A stretch of DNA of 64,000 nucleotides from Roseiarcus sp036488815 (GCA_036488815.1 DASXGX010000143.1:1-64000); one strand, 5' to 3'. Positions 10,613 through 19,117 are shown, counted from the stretch's first letter. Program-made: numbers and translations. Notes: a model not told the origin generated them from the letters alone.

Positions 10613-11677
10613 TCACGCCGACCTTCGCTTCACGATCGGGCATTCGACCTTGATATGCTGCGGCGGTCCAGCGGCCGCGTCCAGCAGGAGTTCGGCGGCG
10701 ATCGTCCCCATCTCGAAGTGCGGCAGCAGGACGGTGGTGAGCGGGGGATGGAGATGCTGCGCGATTTCGCGGTCGTCGTAGCCCATCACTGCGACGTCGT
10801 CGGGAATTCGCAGGCCGAGTTCTCGTAAAGCCTCGTAGCAGCCTACCGCCATCAAATCGTTGGCGCAGAAGATCGCCGTCGGCGGCGCAGCGAGCCGCAT
10901 CAGCGCCTGCGCCCCCTCGTAGCCGGAAAGCGGTTGCCAATTGCCTTGACGCACCAGATCGGGATCGAACGGCAGATCGGCGGTTGCGAGCGCGCGGCGG
11001 TAGCCTCTGAGCCGCTGGCGCGAGGCCTCCATGCTCGGCTCGCCGTTGATGTAGCCGATGCGCGTGTGTCCGGCGCGCAGAAGAAAATCGGTGGCGGAAT
11101 GTCCGCCCGCCGCCTCGCCGGGCACGACGGACGAGAACCCGCCGTTCGCCGCATGGCAGTTGAGCAGAACGGTCGGGACGGCCGCGAGCGCGGCGGGGGG
11201 ATGGATGAGGCGGGTGTTGATGGTGGCGTAGATCAAGCCGGCGAGTGGCTGCGAGCCGAGTTGCGCGAAGGCGGCGCCCTCTTTCTCGGCGTCGCCGCTG
11301 GTCGCCATTGCGACGACCGTGTAGCCGCGCTCCCATGCCTTGTCGCGCACGCCGTCGAAGCCGATCGACGTCCAGGGATCGGTCGAAATCTCGTCGCAGA
11401 CGAATCCGATGACAGGAGCGTGCGAGGCGAGCGGGGCGCCGCCGCGCCGGCTGCGCTGATAACCGAGCTTCGCCGCAGCTATGAAGACCCGCTCGCGCGT
11501 CTCGGCGGAAAGGCGCGCGCCGTCGGCGCGGTTCAGCACGAGCGACACCGTGGTCTGCGACACCCTGGCTTCGTTGGCGATGTCGATCATCGTCGTGCGG
11601 CGACCAGCGGCCGGCCGCTCCACGCGGGCGCGCGGCGTGCTCCGTTCTTCCGGCCCGACGTCGCGCGTCTCCCTCAT
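10613..11677 (-). CDS. LacI-family transcriptional repressor
   Basis: About 354 residues. The LacI helix-turn-helix is unusually far in (MIDIANEARVSQTTVSLVLN, near residues 30-49 from this start), followed by the linker and a periplasmic-binding-like sensor domain (VIGFVCDEISTDPW, FCANDLMAVGCYEAL, AVMGYDDREIA). I chose the ATG at 11677, preceded by GGCGGGAA; an ATG at 11707 has no visible ribosome site. It is divergent from the ytfQ-like importer across a 235-bp gap with repeated ATTATCAG-type half-sites. This suggests it represses that importer until its sugar appears, and controls itself and the SIS gene. Confidence 0.88.
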   Translation of the reverse strand: MRETRDVGPEERSTPRARVERPAAGRRTTMIDIANEARVSQTTVSLVLNRADGARLSAETRERVFIAAAKLGYQRSRRGGAPLASHAPVIGFVCDEISTDPWTSIGFDGVRDKAWERGYTVVAMATSGDAEKEGAAFAQLGSQPLAGLIYATINTRLIHPPAALAAVPTVLLNCHAANGGFSSVVPGEAAGGHSATDFLLRAGHTRIGYINGEPSMEASRQRLRGYRRALATADLPFDPDLVRQGNWQPLSGYEGAQALMRLAAPPTAIFCANDLMAVGCYEALRELGLRIPDDVAVMGYDDREIAQHLHPPLTTVLLPHFEMGTIAAELLLDAAAGPPQHIKVECPIVKRRSA

Positions 11678-11707
11678 CGATTGGTTCCCGCCGTGCACTT
11701 TGCGCAT

Positions 11708-11796
11708 ATTATTAGCAGCATAACCTACTGATAATCAAGCCGCTCCACCCGCCGCACGCGCTTTTCCGCGGGAAGTCCGTTGACAATTATTATCAG
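11708..11796. promoter_or_regulatory. Divergent lacI/ytfQ promoter with repeated operator half-sites
   Basis: A half-site appears three times: ATTATTAGCAG (11708-11718), CTGATAAT (11728-11735, inverted) and ATTATTATCAG (11786-11796). The last directly follows a TTGACA hexamer (11780-11785) suited to the -35 of the importer operon. A repressor bound there would block polymerase. The half-sites are seen; the binding is inferred. Confidence 0.55.
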
Positions 11797-11912
11797 CGAT
11801 GGGAACCTCTCTTCAACTCGCGCGGCCAGGGCAAGCGGCGCGAGATGAAGCGCGACGCCCAAACCGGATTCGAAGCGGACGCAAAGTCCGCGCTGCTCCA
11901 GGAGGAAACGAA

Positions 11913-12893
11913 ATGATCATCAATCGCCGCACAGTCTTGCTCGGCGCCGCGGGCGCCGCGGCGGCGCTTCGGTTTGGCTCCGCCTTCGCGGCCGTGCCGC
12001 CCCTCAAGAAGAAGGACACCTACAAAGTCGGCTTCGCGCAGACCGAGAGCAACAACCCCTGGCGCCTGGCGCAAACCGCCAGCATGCAGGACGAAGCCAA
12101 GAAGCGGGGATGCCAGCTCGTCTACACGGACGCTGCGAGTTCCGCCGCCAAGCAGGTCGCCGACGTCAACAGCATGATCGCCCAGGGCGTCGATTTCATC
12201 TTCCTCGCCCCGCGCGAAGAGAAGCCGCTGATCCCTGCGGTCATGGCCGCCAAGAAGGCCGGCATTCCGGTTCTCCTGATCGACCGCAGCGTCGATCCGT
12301 CGCTCGCCAAGGCGGGCGAAGATTACCTCGCCTTCGTCGGCTCGAACTTCATCCAGGAGGGCCAGCGCGTCGCCGAATGGACGATCAAGAAGACCGGCGG
12401 CAAGGGCAAGATCATCGAGCTCGAAGGCACGATCGGCGCTTCGCCCGCCAACGACCGCAAGAAGGGCTTCGACGACGCCATCAAGGCGGGAGCGCCGGGC
12501 ATGACGATCCTCGCCAGCCAGTCCGGCGATTTCGCCCGCGACAAGGGCCGGCAGGTCGCCGAGACCCTGCTGCAGGCGCATCCCGACGCGACGATCGTCT
12601 ACGCCCACAACGACGAAATGGCGCTCGGCGCCATTGCGGCGATCGAGGCGGCCGGCAAGACGCCAGGCAAGGACATCCTCGTCGTCTCGATCGACGGCGA
12701 AAAGGACGCAGTGCAGGCGATCATCGACGGCAAGATGGGCGCGACCTGCGAATGCAGCCCGCGCTTCGGGCCCAAGGCGTTCGAGATCATGTATCAATAT
12801 GCGGCCGGCGAGAAAATCCCGCCCGTCATCATCAACCCCGACCGCTTCTTCGACGCGAGCAACGCCAAGGAGATGCTGGACACGGCGTTCTAG
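11913..12893 (+). CDS. ytfQ: YtfQ-like galactofuranose/sugar ABC substrate-binding protein
   Basis: A 326-residue periplasmic binding protein resembling E. coli YtfQ: VGFAQTESNNPWRLAQT at the mature start, VLLIDRSVDPS, ELEGTIGASPANDRKKGF, SQSGDFARDKG, VYAHNDEMALGAI and VVSIDGEKDAV. The N-terminus (INRRTVLLGAAGAAAAL) looks like a Tat or Sec signal, with a paired Arg but an incomplete Tat motif. GGAGGAAACGAA precedes the ATG; a longer frame starting at 11799 lacks support. It is first in an operon of binding protein, double ATPase and two different permeases, the same make-up as ytfQRT-yjfF. YtfQ binds galactofuranose in E. coli; the ligand here is inferred by homology only. Confidence 0.9.
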   Translation: MIINRRTVLLGAAGAAAALRFGSAFAAVPPLKKKDTYKVGFAQTESNNPWRLAQTASMQDEAKKRGCQLVYTDAASSAAKQVADVNSMIAQGVDFIFLAPREEKPLIPAVMAAKKAGIPVLLIDRSVDPSLAKAGEDYLAFVGSNFIQEGQRVAEWTIKKTGGKGKIIELEGTIGASPANDRKKGFDDAIKAGAPGMTILASQSGDFARDKGRQVAETLLQAHPDATIVYAHNDEMALGAIAAIEAAGKTPGKDILVVSIDGEKDAVQAIIDGKMGATCECSPRFGPKAFEIMYQYAAGEKIPPVIINPDRFFDASNAKEMLDTAF

Positions 12894-12905
12894 GGCCGGT
12901 GCGCC

Positions 12906-12999
12906 CTCATCCGGCCCTTCGGGCCACCTTCTCCCGCACGCGGGAGAAGGCCTTAAAACCCCTCTCCCGCATGCGGGAGAGGGGTTGGGGTGAGGGCCG
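12906..12999. repeat. Paired REP-like hairpins between ytfQ and ytfR
   Basis: Two hairpins in tandem, CCTTCTCCCG-ca-CGGGAGAAGG (12927-12950) and CCCCTCTCCCGC-at-GCGGGAGAGGGG (12959-12984). They are flanked by outer CCCTCATCC and GGGTGAGGG-type arms. Such double stems right after a binding-protein gene often shield its mRNA and cut readthrough to the next gene. Confidence 0.8.
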
Positions 13000-13027
13000 G
13001 CGCACGCAAAACCCTTTGCTCAAAACA

Positions 13028-13055
13028 CTTCCGCCTGCTTGAATGCGGGCGGAAG
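13028..13055. other. Hairpin overlapping the upstream candidate start of ytfR
   Basis: Perfect arms CTTCCGCC (13028-13035) and GGCGGAAG (13048-13055). The first in-frame ATG of the following gene (13043) lies in its loop, which argues for a later start. Confidence 0.5.
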
Positions 13056-13102
13056 AACCGCGCGGGCGTTACGCCAAGCCGGCAACCACGAAGGTCGAGC
13101 CC

Positions 13103-14641
13103 TTGACCGCACCGCTCCTCGTGATGCGCGACATCGACAAGCGTTTTCAAGGCGTGCACGCCCTCTCCACCGCCAAGCTGGAGGTCGCGGCGGGCGAGGT
13201 AATGGCGCTCGTCGGCGAAAACGGCGCCGGCAAATCGACCTTGATCAAGGTGCTGACGGGCGCCCACCGTCGCGACGGCGGCGAGATCGTCTTCGCCGGA
13301 GAGCCGGTCGACTTCGCATCGCCCCAGGATGCGCAACGCGGCGGCGTCAGCACGATCTACCAGGAAATCAACCTCATCCCGTACCGCTCGGTGGCGGAGA
13401 ACGTCTTCCTCGGCCGCGAGCCGAGGCGATATGGCCTGCTCGACTGGCGGCGCATGAACGGCGAAGCCGCCGAATTGCTTCGCCGCTTCTCGGTCGCGGT
13501 CGACGTCACGCGGCCGCTGATGGAGTTCAACACCGCCGTCCAGCAGATGGTGGCGATCGCGCGGGCGCTGTCGTTCAAATCCCGCCTCGTCATTATGGAC
13601 GAGCCGACGTCCTCGCTCGACGAGCGCGAGGTCGGCGTCCTGTTCGACGTGGTGCGCCAATTGCGCGCCGAGGGCGTCGCGGTGATTTTCATCTCGCACC
13701 GGCTCGACGAGCTGTTTGCGATCTGCGACCGCGTCACGGTGCTGCGCGACGGCTGCACGGTGCTCGAGAGCCCGATGGCCGCGATGGACAAGCTGCGCCT
13801 CGTCGCCGCGATGCTCGGACGAGACCTGGCTGCGGTGCGCGAGCGCTCGACCGGGTTTCGCGACGCGGCCGGGGCGGCGGGCGGCGAGGTTCTCGCGGCC
13901 GAGGGGCTCAAGATTGGCAAGAAGGTGAAGGACGCCAACCTCGAGGTGCGCGCCGGCCAGATCGTTGGGCTTACTGGCCTGCTCGGCTCCGGTCGGACGG
14001 AAGTCGCGCGGGCGATCTTTGGCGCCGACGCGCCCGACGCGGGGACCATCCGGCTGATGGGGAAATCCGTCGCGCCCAAGGAGCCGAGCGAGGCGATCGC
14101 GCTGAAGGTCGGCTTCTGCAGCGAGGACCGCAAGGTCGAAGGCATCATTCCCGACATGTCGGTGCGTGAGAACATCACCCTCGCCGTGTTGCCGACGCTG
14201 ACGCGCCTAGGCGTCGTCGACGAGACCCGGCAGCGTAAGATCGTCGACCGCTTCATGGCTCGGCTCGCCATCAAGGCTTCGAGCCCGGAACAGAAGATCC
14301 GCGAGCTCTCGGGCGGCAATCAGCAGAAGGTGCTGCTGGCGCGCTGGCTGTGCGCAGACCCGCGCCTGCTCATCCTCGACGAGCCGACCCGCGGCATCGA
14401 CGTCGGCGCGAAGGCGGAAATCCAGTCGCTCATCCGCGAACTCGCCGACCAGGGCCTCGGCGTGCTGATGATCTCCTCCGAACTCGACGAGATCGTCGAG
14501 GGCGCCGATCGCGCCTTCGTCCTCAGCGACGGACGCACCGTCGCCGACTTGCCGCGCGAGCGGGTGACCGGGCCCACCATCATGGCGGCGATGGCGCATA
14601 CCGACGAAGAGGGTTTCGTGGGCGGAAGCGATCATGGTTGA
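13103..14641 (+). CDS. ytfR: YtfR-like sugar ABC transporter ATPase (two ABC domains)
   Basis: About 512 residues with two ABC domains. Domain 1 has Walker A GENGAGKST, IYQEINLIP (Q-loop), a degenerate signature (NTAVQQMVAIARAL) and LVIMDEPTSSLDEREV. Domain 2 has degenerate Walker A (GLLGSGRTE), GFCSEDRKVEGII, signature LSGGNQQKVLL and LLILDEPTRGIDVG. The start is uncertain. The TTG at 13103 gives a natural N-terminus and follows AAGGTCGAG, while an ATG at 13043 has no ribosome site and sits in a hairpin. It overlaps the next gene by 8 bp. It should energise two different permeases, as in the YtfRT-YjfF system. Confidence 0.9.
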   Translation: MTAPLLVMRDIDKRFQGVHALSTAKLEVAAGEVMALVGENGAGKSTLIKVLTGAHRRDGGEIVFAGEPVDFASPQDAQRGGVSTIYQEINLIPYRSVAENVFLGREPRRYGLLDWRRMNGEAAELLRRFSVAVDVTRPLMEFNTAVQQMVAIARALSFKSRLVIMDEPTSSLDEREVGVLFDVVRQLRAEGVAVIFISHRLDELFAICDRVTVLRDGCTVLESPMAAMDKLRLVAAMLGRDLAAVRERSTGFRDAAGAAGGEVLAAEGLKIGKKVKDANLEVRAGQIVGLTGLLGSGRTEVARAIFGADAPDAGTIRLMGKSVAPKEPSEAIALKVGFCSEDRKVEGIIPDMSVRENITLAVLPTLTRLGVVDETRQRKIVDRFMARLAIKASSPEQKIRELSGGNQQKVLLARWLCADPRLLILDEPTRGIDVGAKAEIQSLIRELADQGLGVLMISSELDEIVEGADRAFVLSDGRTVADLPRERVTGPTIMAAMAHTDEEGFVGGSDHG

Positions 14642-15626
14642 AGCGCGAATGGTCCGACCTCGCGGGGCTTTGCCTGATGTCTCCGGACTGCTGCGGCGCT
14701 ATCCCGCGCTCGCCGCCATGGCGGCGTTGCTCGTCTTCAACTTCCTCGTCACGCCGAACTTTGCGAGCTGGCAGACGCTCAACGTCAACCTGACCCAGGT
14801 CGCGACGATCGTCATCGTCTCCGTCGGCATGACGCTCGTCATCGCTACCGGCGGCATCGATCTCTCGGTCGGCTCGTTGATGGCGATCTCGGGCGCGCTG
14901 GCGCCGCTGATCTTCCTCAGTTCGTTCGGCCGCGCGCACGAGGCGGTCGGCGACGCGCTGGCTTTCGTCGTCCCCGTCGTTGTCGCGGGACTGTTCGGTC
15001 TCTTCAACGGCTGGTTCATCACCCGCTTCAAGGTGCAGCCGATCGTCGGCACGCTGGTGCTGTTCATCGCCGGGCGCGGCATCGGCCAGGTGATGACCAA
15101 CGGCAATTTGCAGGTCTTCAAGAATCCGACGTTCCAGTTCATCGGACTCGGCCGCGTGTTTGGCGTGCCGTTCCAGGTGGTGATCATGCTGGCCATGGTG
15201 GCCCTCGCCGCCTGGATGTTGCGCCGGACCTTGTTCGGCCGCGAGATCCTGGCGGTGGGCGGCAACGAGAAGGCGGCGCGGCTCGCCGGGGTGCCCGTCG
15301 CCCGCGTCAAGCGCCGCGTCTATGCGATCAGCGGCCTATGCGCCGGCGTCGCCGGCCTCGTCGTCGTCTCGATCAACTCGTCGAGCGACGCCAATCTCGT
15401 CGGCCTCGGCATGGAGCTCGACGCGATCGCCGCCGTCGCGGTCGGCGGCACGCCGTTCACCGGCGGCCAGGCGACAGTCGTCGGCTCGCTGCTGGGCGCG
15501 CTGATCATCCAACTCGTGCGCTACACCCTGCTCGCCAACGGCGTGCCTGACGCGGCGGCCCTGGTCGTCAAAGGCGCGATCATCGCCGGCGCGGTTTGGT
15601 CGCAACAGCGGAGCCGCGCCGCATGA
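14634..15626 (+). CDS. ytfT: Sugar ABC transporter permease, YtfT-like
   Basis: A 330-residue BPD_transp_2 permease with about ten hydrophobic segments. The family signature IATGGIDLSVGSLMAISGA is clear, as are FKVQPIVGTLVLFIAGRG and the late GGTPFTGGQATVVGSLLGA. It resembles E. coli YtfT more than YjfF in its N-terminal part. The start overlaps ytfR by 8 bp and its stop overlaps the next start as ATGA, so the genes are translationally coupled. It probably pairs with the following permease as a heterodimer. Confidence 0.9.
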   Translation: MVEARMVRPRGALPDVSGLLRRYPALAAMAALLVFNFLVTPNFASWQTLNVNLTQVATIVIVSVGMTLVIATGGIDLSVGSLMAISGALAPLIFLSSFGRAHEAVGDALAFVVPVVVAGLFGLFNGWFITRFKVQPIVGTLVLFIAGRGIGQVMTNGNLQVFKNPTFQFIGLGRVFGVPFQVVIMLAMVALAAWMLRRTLFGREILAVGGNEKAARLAGVPVARVKRRVYAISGLCAGVAGLVVVSINSSSDANLVGLGMELDAIAAVAVGGTPFTGGQATVVGSLLGALIIQLVRYTLLANGVPDAAALVVKGAIIAGAVWSQQRSRAA

Positions 15627-16636
15627 ACGCCTTGCTCGCCTTTCTCGCGCCCGGCGGGTCGATGCGCCTGCTCGCCCGCGCGGCGACGCAAAGGGTGATG
15701 ATCGCGCTCGCGTTGCTGATCATCTTCGGCGCGCTGCGCTACGATCATTTTTTGGGCGCGTTCAACATCCTCAGCGTGCTGCAATACAATTCGATGTTCG
15801 CGCTGACCGGGCTCGGCATGTGCTTCGTCATCATGACCGGCGGCATCGACCTTTCGGTCGGCGCCACGGCGGCGATGGCGAGTGTCGTCTCGGCGATGCT
15901 TTCGCCCTATGGCATCTTGCCGGGTCTCATCGCCGGCCTCGCCGCGGGCCTTGCCGTCGGCGTCGTCAACGGGTTCCTGGTGACGCGCCTCAAGATCCAG
16001 CCGTTCATCGCGACGCTTTCGGGAATGCTGATGGCCAGCGGCGCCGGGCTGCTGCTTGCGCACAACCAGTCCGTCTCCGTCTCCTACGACACGGATTTCA
16101 CCAGCCTCGGCCAGGGCGACTGGCTCGGCTTTCCGATTCCAGCCTGGATCGCGCTCGTCGCCTATGTCTACGGCTCGATCGCGCTGAACTTTACCGCCTT
16201 CGGACGCCATGTGCTCGCGGTCGGCGGCGGCGAGGAGGCGGCGCGGCTGATGGGCCTGCCGGTCGATCGCGTCATATTCGCGACCTATGTCCAATCGGGC
16301 CTGTTCGCGAGCCTCGCGGGCGTAATCCTCGCTGCGCAGTTCGGCGCCGGCCAGCCGGCGGAAGGCGTCGGCTGGGAGCTGTTCTCGATCGCCGCGGTGG
16401 TGGTCGGCGGCACGCTGCTGACGGGCGGCGTCGGCTCGGTCGCGACGACCCTCGCCGGAGTGCTCCTGCTCGGGCTCATCTTCAACGTGCTCAACTTCGA
16501 GAACGGCATGGGCTGGATCAGCCTCAGCGCCTATTGGCAGTCGGTGGTGCGCGGCGTCTTCCTGATGGTCGTCGTGATGGTGGGCCCCGGCGTCTCCAGG
16601 CGCGTCGCCGCGACGTCGGCCGCGCCGGCGGAATAA
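15623..16636 (+). CDS. yjfF: Sugar ABC transporter permease, YjfF-like
   Basis: A 337-residue permease of the same family as its neighbour but clearly different in sequence. Signatures are IMTGGIDLSVGATAAMASV, LKIQPFIATLSGMLMASG and VVGGTLLTGGVGSVATTLAG. The start overlaps the previous stop as ATGA. It is last in the operon, and a tRNA gene with its own promoter follows. Two unlike permeases after one double ATPase is the hallmark of the ytfQRT-yjfF arrangement. Confidence 0.9.
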   Translation: MNALLAFLAPGGSMRLLARAATQRVMIALALLIIFGALRYDHFLGAFNILSVLQYNSMFALTGLGMCFVIMTGGIDLSVGATAAMASVVSAMLSPYGILPGLIAGLAAGLAVGVVNGFLVTRLKIQPFIATLSGMLMASGAGLLLAHNQSVSVSYDTDFTSLGQGDWLGFPIPAWIALVAYVYGSIALNFTAFGRHVLAVGGGEEAARLMGLPVDRVIFATYVQSGLFASLAGVILAAQFGAGQPAEGVGWELFSIAAVVVGGTLLTGGVGSVATTLAGVLLLGLIFNVLNFENGMGWISLSAYWQSVVRGVFLMVVVMVGPGVSRRVAATSAAPAE

Positions 16637-16658
16637 GCGAGGACGGCAGCGCATTTCC

Positions 16659-16688
16659 TTGACAGCTTCGCCGCCCTCTTTCTATAAG
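16659..16688 (+). promoter_or_regulatory. Promoter of tRNA-Met
   Basis: TTGACA (16659-16664), an 18-bp spacer and TATAAG (16683-16688), 37 bp before the tRNA. Close to the vegetative sigma-70 consensus. Confidence 0.7.
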
Positions 16689-16725
16689 CGGGCCGCTCGA
16701 TCGGGCAGCCTCGTATCCGAGGTTT

Positions 16726-16802
16726 GGCGGGATAGCTCAGCCGGCTAGAGCAGCGGAATCATAATCCGCGTGTCGGGGGTTCGAGTCCCTCTCCCGCTAC
16801 CA
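16726..16802 (+). tRNA. tRNA-Met (anticodon CAT)
   Basis: A 77-base cloverleaf. The acceptor stem GGCGGGA/TCCCGCT ends in G-U, the D-arm is AGCTCAG, the anticodon stem GCGGA/TCCGC carries loop ATCATAA, the T-arm is GGGGG-TTCGAGT-CCCTC, and the encoded 3' end is ACCA. Anticodon CAT fits elongator tRNA-Met; a CAT tRNA-Ile, which would be modified to lysidine, is less likely but not excluded by sequence alone. Confidence 0.92.
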
Positions 16803-16833
16803 TCGAAAACTCAAAGGCTTACGCGAATTTTGA

Positions 16834-16853
16834 GGCTCCGAAAGGGGCCTTTT
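16834..16853 (+). terminator. Intrinsic terminator after tRNA-Met
   Basis: Stem GGCTCC/GGGGCC with a GAAA loop followed by TTTT, 31 bp after the tRNA. The rest of the gap to 17085 shows no further feature, and no repeat of the tRNA 3' end that would mark an integration site. Confidence 0.75.
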
Positions 16854-17085
16854 CGTGTTGCATTCTGTCGCGCAGCTCGTCCCTCGCCGAGTGCGAGCGA
16901 CGATTGATTTGCGTACGAGCAGGGTGGCTGGCGCGAACTCGCGTGGGACGCCCGGAGAACTCGACCAACCCTCGCCGATGGCGTCGTTTTGCAGGCCGTC
17001 AGCCAGACGACGAGTTCGGACGCATGGCTGACGGATCGCACCTAAGACATGTAGACGGCCTCGGGCCGAACGGGTTGTCGAGGGA

Positions 17086-17556
17086 CTATAGTGTTTTCGC
17101 CACGGCTTCGAGCTGGCGCGCGCATTGCGCCCAGCCCTCGTGGAAGCCCATCTTTTCGTGTGTCTCGCGATCGGCTGCGCTCCAATGCACAACGCGTGCG
17201 GTGTAGCGCGTCCCCCTTCCTTCATTCTCGAAGGTCAGGATGACGGTCATGAAGGGCTTGGCCGAGGGAACCCAGGCGGAGACGTAGGCGTCGGTGAACA
17301 CCAGCCGCTCGTTCGGGACGACTTCGAGGTAGACGCCGCGATTGGGCATCTCCTGTCCGTCGGGCGTCCGCATCACGACAAGATTGGCGCCGCCAGGACG
17401 CACGTCGAGCTCGGCGACCGGGGTCGTCAAAGGTTGCGGCGCGAACCATTGCTTGAGCAGTTCGGGCTCCGTCCAGGCGCGATAGACGCTGGCGCGCGGC
17501 GCATCGAGGGTCATCGTGAGCACGAGCTCGCGCTCGTCGGCGGCGTGTCTCGTCAT
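17086..17556 (-). CDS. SRPBCC / AHSA1-domain protein
   Basis: A 156-residue START-like (SRPBCC, AHSA1) protein. Typical sequence includes TLDAPRASVYRAWTEPELLKQWF at the front, DVRPGGANLVVMRTPDGQEM in the middle and MGFHEGWAQCARQLEAV in the last helix. GGAGGACACG precedes the ATG. It is the last gene of the TetR-VOC-SRPBCC operon, 25 bp after the VOC gene. The fold makes a hydrophobic cavity and the substrate is unknown. Proteins like this are often paired with ArsR or TetR regulators and glyoxalase-like proteins. Confidence 0.88.
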   Translation of the reverse strand: MTRHAADERELVLTMTLDAPRASVYRAWTEPELLKQWFAPQPLTTPVAELDVRPGGANLVVMRTPDGQEMPNRGVYLEVVPNERLVFTDAYVSAWVPSAKPFMTVILTFENEGRGTRYTARVVHWSAADRETHEKMGFHEGWAQCARQLEAVAKTL

Positions 17557-17581
17557 CGTGTCCTCCGCGGTCGAGCTATCA

Positions 17582-18352
17582 TCAGCGCCGTGGCGCAAGC
17601 AGACCGAACAGGGCGCCGCGCGGGTCGCGCCCGTTCATCATCCACTCGCCCGTAGGCACTTGGTGCGGGCCGGTAAGGAGCGTGCCGCCGGCGCGCTCGA
17701 CCCGCGCGATGGCGGCGTCGATCGCTTCGACATTGATGTAATAGCCCCAATGCGCCGGCGCGTCGGCGGGCTTCGTCATCATCCCACCGATCGTCGCCCC
17801 GCCGGCCGCAAAGGTCTGGTAGGTTCCCATCGCGCCCATATCGACCGCCATCGCCTTCGTCCAGCCGAACAGCCCGGAATAGAAAGCGAAGGCGCGCTCA
17901 GCGTCGCCCGCGCGCAGCTCTCGCCAGGAGAAGCGTCCCGCCGCTTCGGGTCGCGCCGCCGGCGGCGGAAACTGGCTGGGCTTGGGCGAGAACAACATGA
18001 AGCCGGCGCCGTCCGGATCCGCCGCGACCGCAAAGCGTCCGACGTCGGGAACGTCGGTAGGCTGCCGGTAAATGGCGCCGCCCGCCGCGGCGACTCTTTT
18101 TGCGTAATCGTCGACGTCGGCGACGCCGATGTAGCCCATCCACGCCGGCCGCACGCCGGCCGCCCGCGCGTCGCCGGGGATCGGCATCAGGCCGCCGACC
18201 ATCACCTCTCCCTGGCAAAAGAGCGTGTAGGGCGTGTCCGCGTTGCTCGCGTCCCGCGTCGTCCAACCGATGACGTTCCTATAGAACGCCTCCGCGGCGG
18301 GAACGTCGTCGGTCATCACGTCGTACCAGACGAAGTTTGCAGCGTTGGTCAT
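17582..18352 (-). CDS. Two-domain VOC (glyoxalase/bleomycin resistance-like) protein
   Basis: A 256-residue protein of two VOC domains. The first starts FVWYDVMTDDVPAAEAFYR and ends VAADPDGAGFMLFSP. The second starts FSWRELRAGDAERAFAFYSG and ends MNGRDPRGALFGLLAP. Each has the beta-alpha-beta-beta-beta pattern of the superfamily. GGGAG precedes the ATG, and the start overlaps the tetR stop as ATGA. Members include ring-cleaving dioxygenases, glyoxalases and drug-binding proteins, and this two-domain type has no assigned reaction. Regulation is presumably by the TetR protein encoded just upstream. Confidence 0.88.
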   Translation of the reverse strand: MTNAANFVWYDVMTDDVPAAEAFYRNVIGWTTRDASNADTPYTLFCQGEVMVGGLMPIPGDARAAGVRPAWMGYIGVADVDDYAKRVAAAGGAIYRQPTDVPDVGRFAVAADPDGAGFMLFSPKPSQFPPPAARPEAAGRFSWRELRAGDAERAFAFYSGLFGWTKAMAVDMGAMGTYQTFAAGGATIGGMMTKPADAPAHWGYYINVEAIDAAIARVERAGGTLLTGPHQVPTGEWMMNGRDPRGALFGLLAPRR

Positions 18353-18963
18353 GGTTTCACTCCCTCTTCTCGACCAAAAAGCAAAGCGATGTAGCGTCTG
18401 AGGTGGTCGAGGCAGTCGGCGGCGATGCGCGGGCCGTCGTCGGCCTTGGCGAGAATGAAGGCGCCCTGGATAACGGCCTGCGTATGCAGCGCGAGGCTTT
18501 CGGCGGTCCAATCGGCCCCGGGCGCATAGAGCGCCTTGGCGGCGGCGATATCGTCGGTCAGGGTCGCCACATGACCGAAAATGCCGGTGCGGCAGGCGTC
18601 ACGGATCGCAGGGCGGCTCAGGTAGGTCTCCTGCACCATCGAACCCAGCAGGCAGGTGAAGTCCTGCGGCGCGCCTTGCAGCAGCGCCTTGCGGAAGTCG
18701 ACATAAGCGAGCAGGCGGTCGAGCGGATCTTCCGGCAGGTGGTAGGGGGCGGCTTGGAACAAGGCCCCGGTCGTCACGCCCCACCGTTCCGCGGCGCTGA
18801 TCGCGAGGTCCTCCTTGCTGCGGAAATGATGGAAGAAGGCGCCTTTGGTGAGCGCCGCAGCGGCGCAGACATCGTCGACCGTGGTTGCGTCATATCCCTT
18901 GGCGCGAATAGCGCCGATCGCGGCGTCCAGCAGGCGGTTCCTCGATTCCAAGGGGCTGCGCAT
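18349..18963 (-). CDS. TetR/AcrR-family regulator
   Basis: A 204-residue TetR-type repressor. The N-terminal HTH spans roughly residues 8-52 (KGYDATTVDDVCAAAALTKG, FFHHFRSKEDL), followed by an all-helical ligand domain with a TetR_C_6-like feel (LLGSMVQETYLSRPAIRDAC). GGAGGCAGGACC precedes the ATG. It is first in the operon with the VOC and SRPBCC genes. A palindrome lies between the -35 and -10 of its own promoter, so autoregulation relieved by an unknown small molecule is likely. Confidence 0.9.
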   Translation of the reverse strand: MRSPLESRNRLLDAAIGAIRAKGYDATTVDDVCAAAALTKGAFFHHFRSKEDLAISAAERWGVTTGALFQAAPYHLPEDPLDRLLAYVDFRKALLQGAPQDFTCLLGSMVQETYLSRPAIRDACRTGIFGHVATLTDDIAAAKALYAPGADWTAESLALHTQAVIQGAFILAKADDGPRIAADCLDHLRRYIALLFGREEGVKP

Positions 18964-18984
18964 GGTCCTGCCTCCGTTGGACCA

Positions 18985-19013
18985 AACGTACCGACCAGAT
19001 GGTATGTCGTCAA
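18985..19013 (-). promoter_or_regulatory. TetR-operon promoter with embedded operator
   Basis: On the minus strand TTGACG (19013-19008), a 17-bp spacer and TACGTT (18990-18985). The spacer is almost filled by TACCATCTGGTCGGTA (19004-18989), an inverted repeat with TACC/GGTA ends typical of TetR-family operators. Confidence 0.65.
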
Positions 19014-19117
19014 GAGCGGCATTGACAGTTTCGTGATCGAACTGGGAAGACCCGCCGCGAGCTTCGGCCGGGAATTGGTGTACCAAGCCCAACCCCGTTC
19101 CGGTTCGATAATTCCCG

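Noticed and set aside
16726..16802. tRNA-Met as an integration site for a mobile element
   Set aside because: No copy of the tRNA 3' end and no integrase gene was found downstream.
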